From Cyanobacteria bacterium SZAS-4 (GTDB taxonomy: Bacteria > Cyanobacteriota > Vampirovibrionia > Obscuribacterales > Obscuribacteraceae), in NCBI GenBank assembly GCA_018266255.1, contig JAFEAT010000001.1, positions 124,001-188,000 on the forward strand: a DNA stretch of 64,000 nt, given 5' to 3'. The stretch's first letter is position 1, and each line of letters opens with the position of its first letter. The notes below the pieces were generated by a model. That model saw only the letters and a program-made list of their open reading frames with translations, was not told where the DNA came from and searched no databases. Below are positions 63,388-64,000 of the stretch, piece after piece. A program made the position numbers and the translations under genes.

Positions 63388-64000
63388 ATGCAACGTATCA
63401 AACTGATTTTCGAAGTCGCAGCATGCCTGAGCCTCTGCCTTTTTTCATCAGGAGCCGTCTACGCGGATGATAGTGCGCAACATAAATTAGATGCACGAAC
63501 AGCGAGTGCTGTCGAAATAACAAAAAAATGCAACGAGTTTACAAGTAAGGCAGAGCACCTGATTGCACAAGCCGACGCAGCAACTGCAAAAACAAATAGA
63601 TTGAATGGAGCCGCGAAAAGATTTGAAACGAACGTTGCGCCGACATTCAAGCGCCTGAAGGGTGCTCAACTTGCTCAAGCGAAGCAGATGTATCAATCAG
63701 ACCTGAATCAATTTGCCAGCCATGTGGCAGCGTATCGAGAGCACAATGCAAACGTTCGCCAACAATATGGCGAGTGCGCAGCAAGTCGAGCGGCTTATGA
63801 AAAGAACAAAAATTCCTATTTAATCCACTGCAAAGAGTTTCACATGGAAGACTTGCCTCCACCGCATGTATGCGTGACAATGGAGGAGGCGATGTCGAAT
63901 TCTGAATCTGCAGCCGGGCGATTGAAAAGCTCAGTGAAGAAGCTCGTGGAATCACAGATCGAACTTATGAAGACCGAAGGGCGCTTGAATGCCGCCGTCG
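63388..64000 (+). CDS. Secreted coiled-coil protein (cut by window end)
   Basis: An open frame from ATG 63388 to the window edge, 204 residues visible. Signal peptide (LIFEVAACLSLCLFSSGAVYA). The rest is helical, Ala/Lys/Glu-rich and looks like coiled coil (SAVEITKKCNEFTSKAEHLI, ESQIELMKTEGRL), with scattered Cys. Three bases after the previous gene, so co-transcribed. No family recognised. Confidence 0.75.
   Translation, partial: MQRIKLIFEVAACLSLCLFSSGAVYADDSAQHKLDARTASAVEITKKCNEFTSKAEHLIAQADAATAKTNRLNGAAKRFETNVAPTFKRLKGAQLAQAKQMYQSDLNQFASHVAAYREHNANVRQQYGECAASRAAYEKNKNSYLIHCKEFHMEDLPPPHVCVTMEEAMSNSESAAGRLKSSVKKLVESQIELMKTEGRLNAAV

Noticed and set aside
1..64000. tRNA, rRNA, CRISPR, insertion sequence or prophage
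   Set aside because: I looked for transposase and integrase motifs, tRNA-like TTCGAATC arms and spaced repeats and found none.

Overview
The window looks like part of the chromosome of a Gram-negative-type bacterium with medium GC content. It has long runs of overlapping same-strand genes, many secreted proteins of unknown function, an exosortase, an MglA-type GTPase, HemQ, Bpt and Dxs. The mix of TPR, vWA and low-complexity secreted proteins with cyanobacteria-like traits suggests a non-photosynthetic relative of the cyanobacteria (Obscuribacterales/Melainabacteria-like). This is an inference from gene content only; no rRNA or tRNA gene is present to place it.

Layout. 1-1552: end of a MarR-type regulator with palindromic operators, a membrane-anchored MsrA whose catalytic cysteine codon is TGA, and a small secreted protein. 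1802-5569: a TerY-P triad (vWA, PP2C phosphatase, kinase with HhH and zinc ribbon), followed by a repeat-rich spacer and a second, membrane-anchored vWA protein. 7534-11341: hypothetical proteins, HemQ and a DUF3303 protein. 11360-12546: a small BrnT/DUF4258-like protein and a methyltransferase carrying an N-terminal ribbon-helix-helix segment.

12571-30587 is a large envelope/surface-glycan island. Leftward: two GT-C glycosyltransferases, an MBOAT acyltransferase, an SGNH-like protein and a PhyH dioxygenase. Rightward: a PqqD-like protein, a 58-residue peptide with a lasso-type leader motif but almost no core, an HprK-related kinase, glycosyltransferases (one fused to a PqqD-like domain), a DUF4091 protein and, on the other strand, an NTP_transf_5 nucleotidyltransferase, a polysaccharide deacetylase and a helical protein. 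This is the best candidate for an undescribed system: RiPP-type recognition parts built into glycan assembly, with no lasso cyclase or protease visible.

30727-39356: RNase HI with a C-terminal viroplasmin-like domain, a Csp-like cysteine-rich copper-binding protein, then a regulatory block (LuxR-type response regulator, MglA GTPase, a histidine kinase made of two complementary half-degenerate modules) divergent from a VIT-type membrane protein with a PEADTW sorting signal and its exosortase. A TAGGGT-N2-ACCCTA palindrome occurs between the divergent genes and, with one mismatch, before mglA.

39382-64000 is mostly ordinary: DJ-1/PfpI, zinc-ribbon protein, truncated hemoglobin, S4 protein, aldo/keto reductase, MFS and ArsB-like transporters, GlcG-like protein, M28 peptidase, RidA, methyltransferase, two divergent LRV-repeat paralogues, a PlsC acyltransferase next to a paralogue lacking the catalytic His and Asp, YbaB, RecR, Bpt, Dxs, a CheY-like receiver and several secreted proteins. 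The last gene is cut by the window end.
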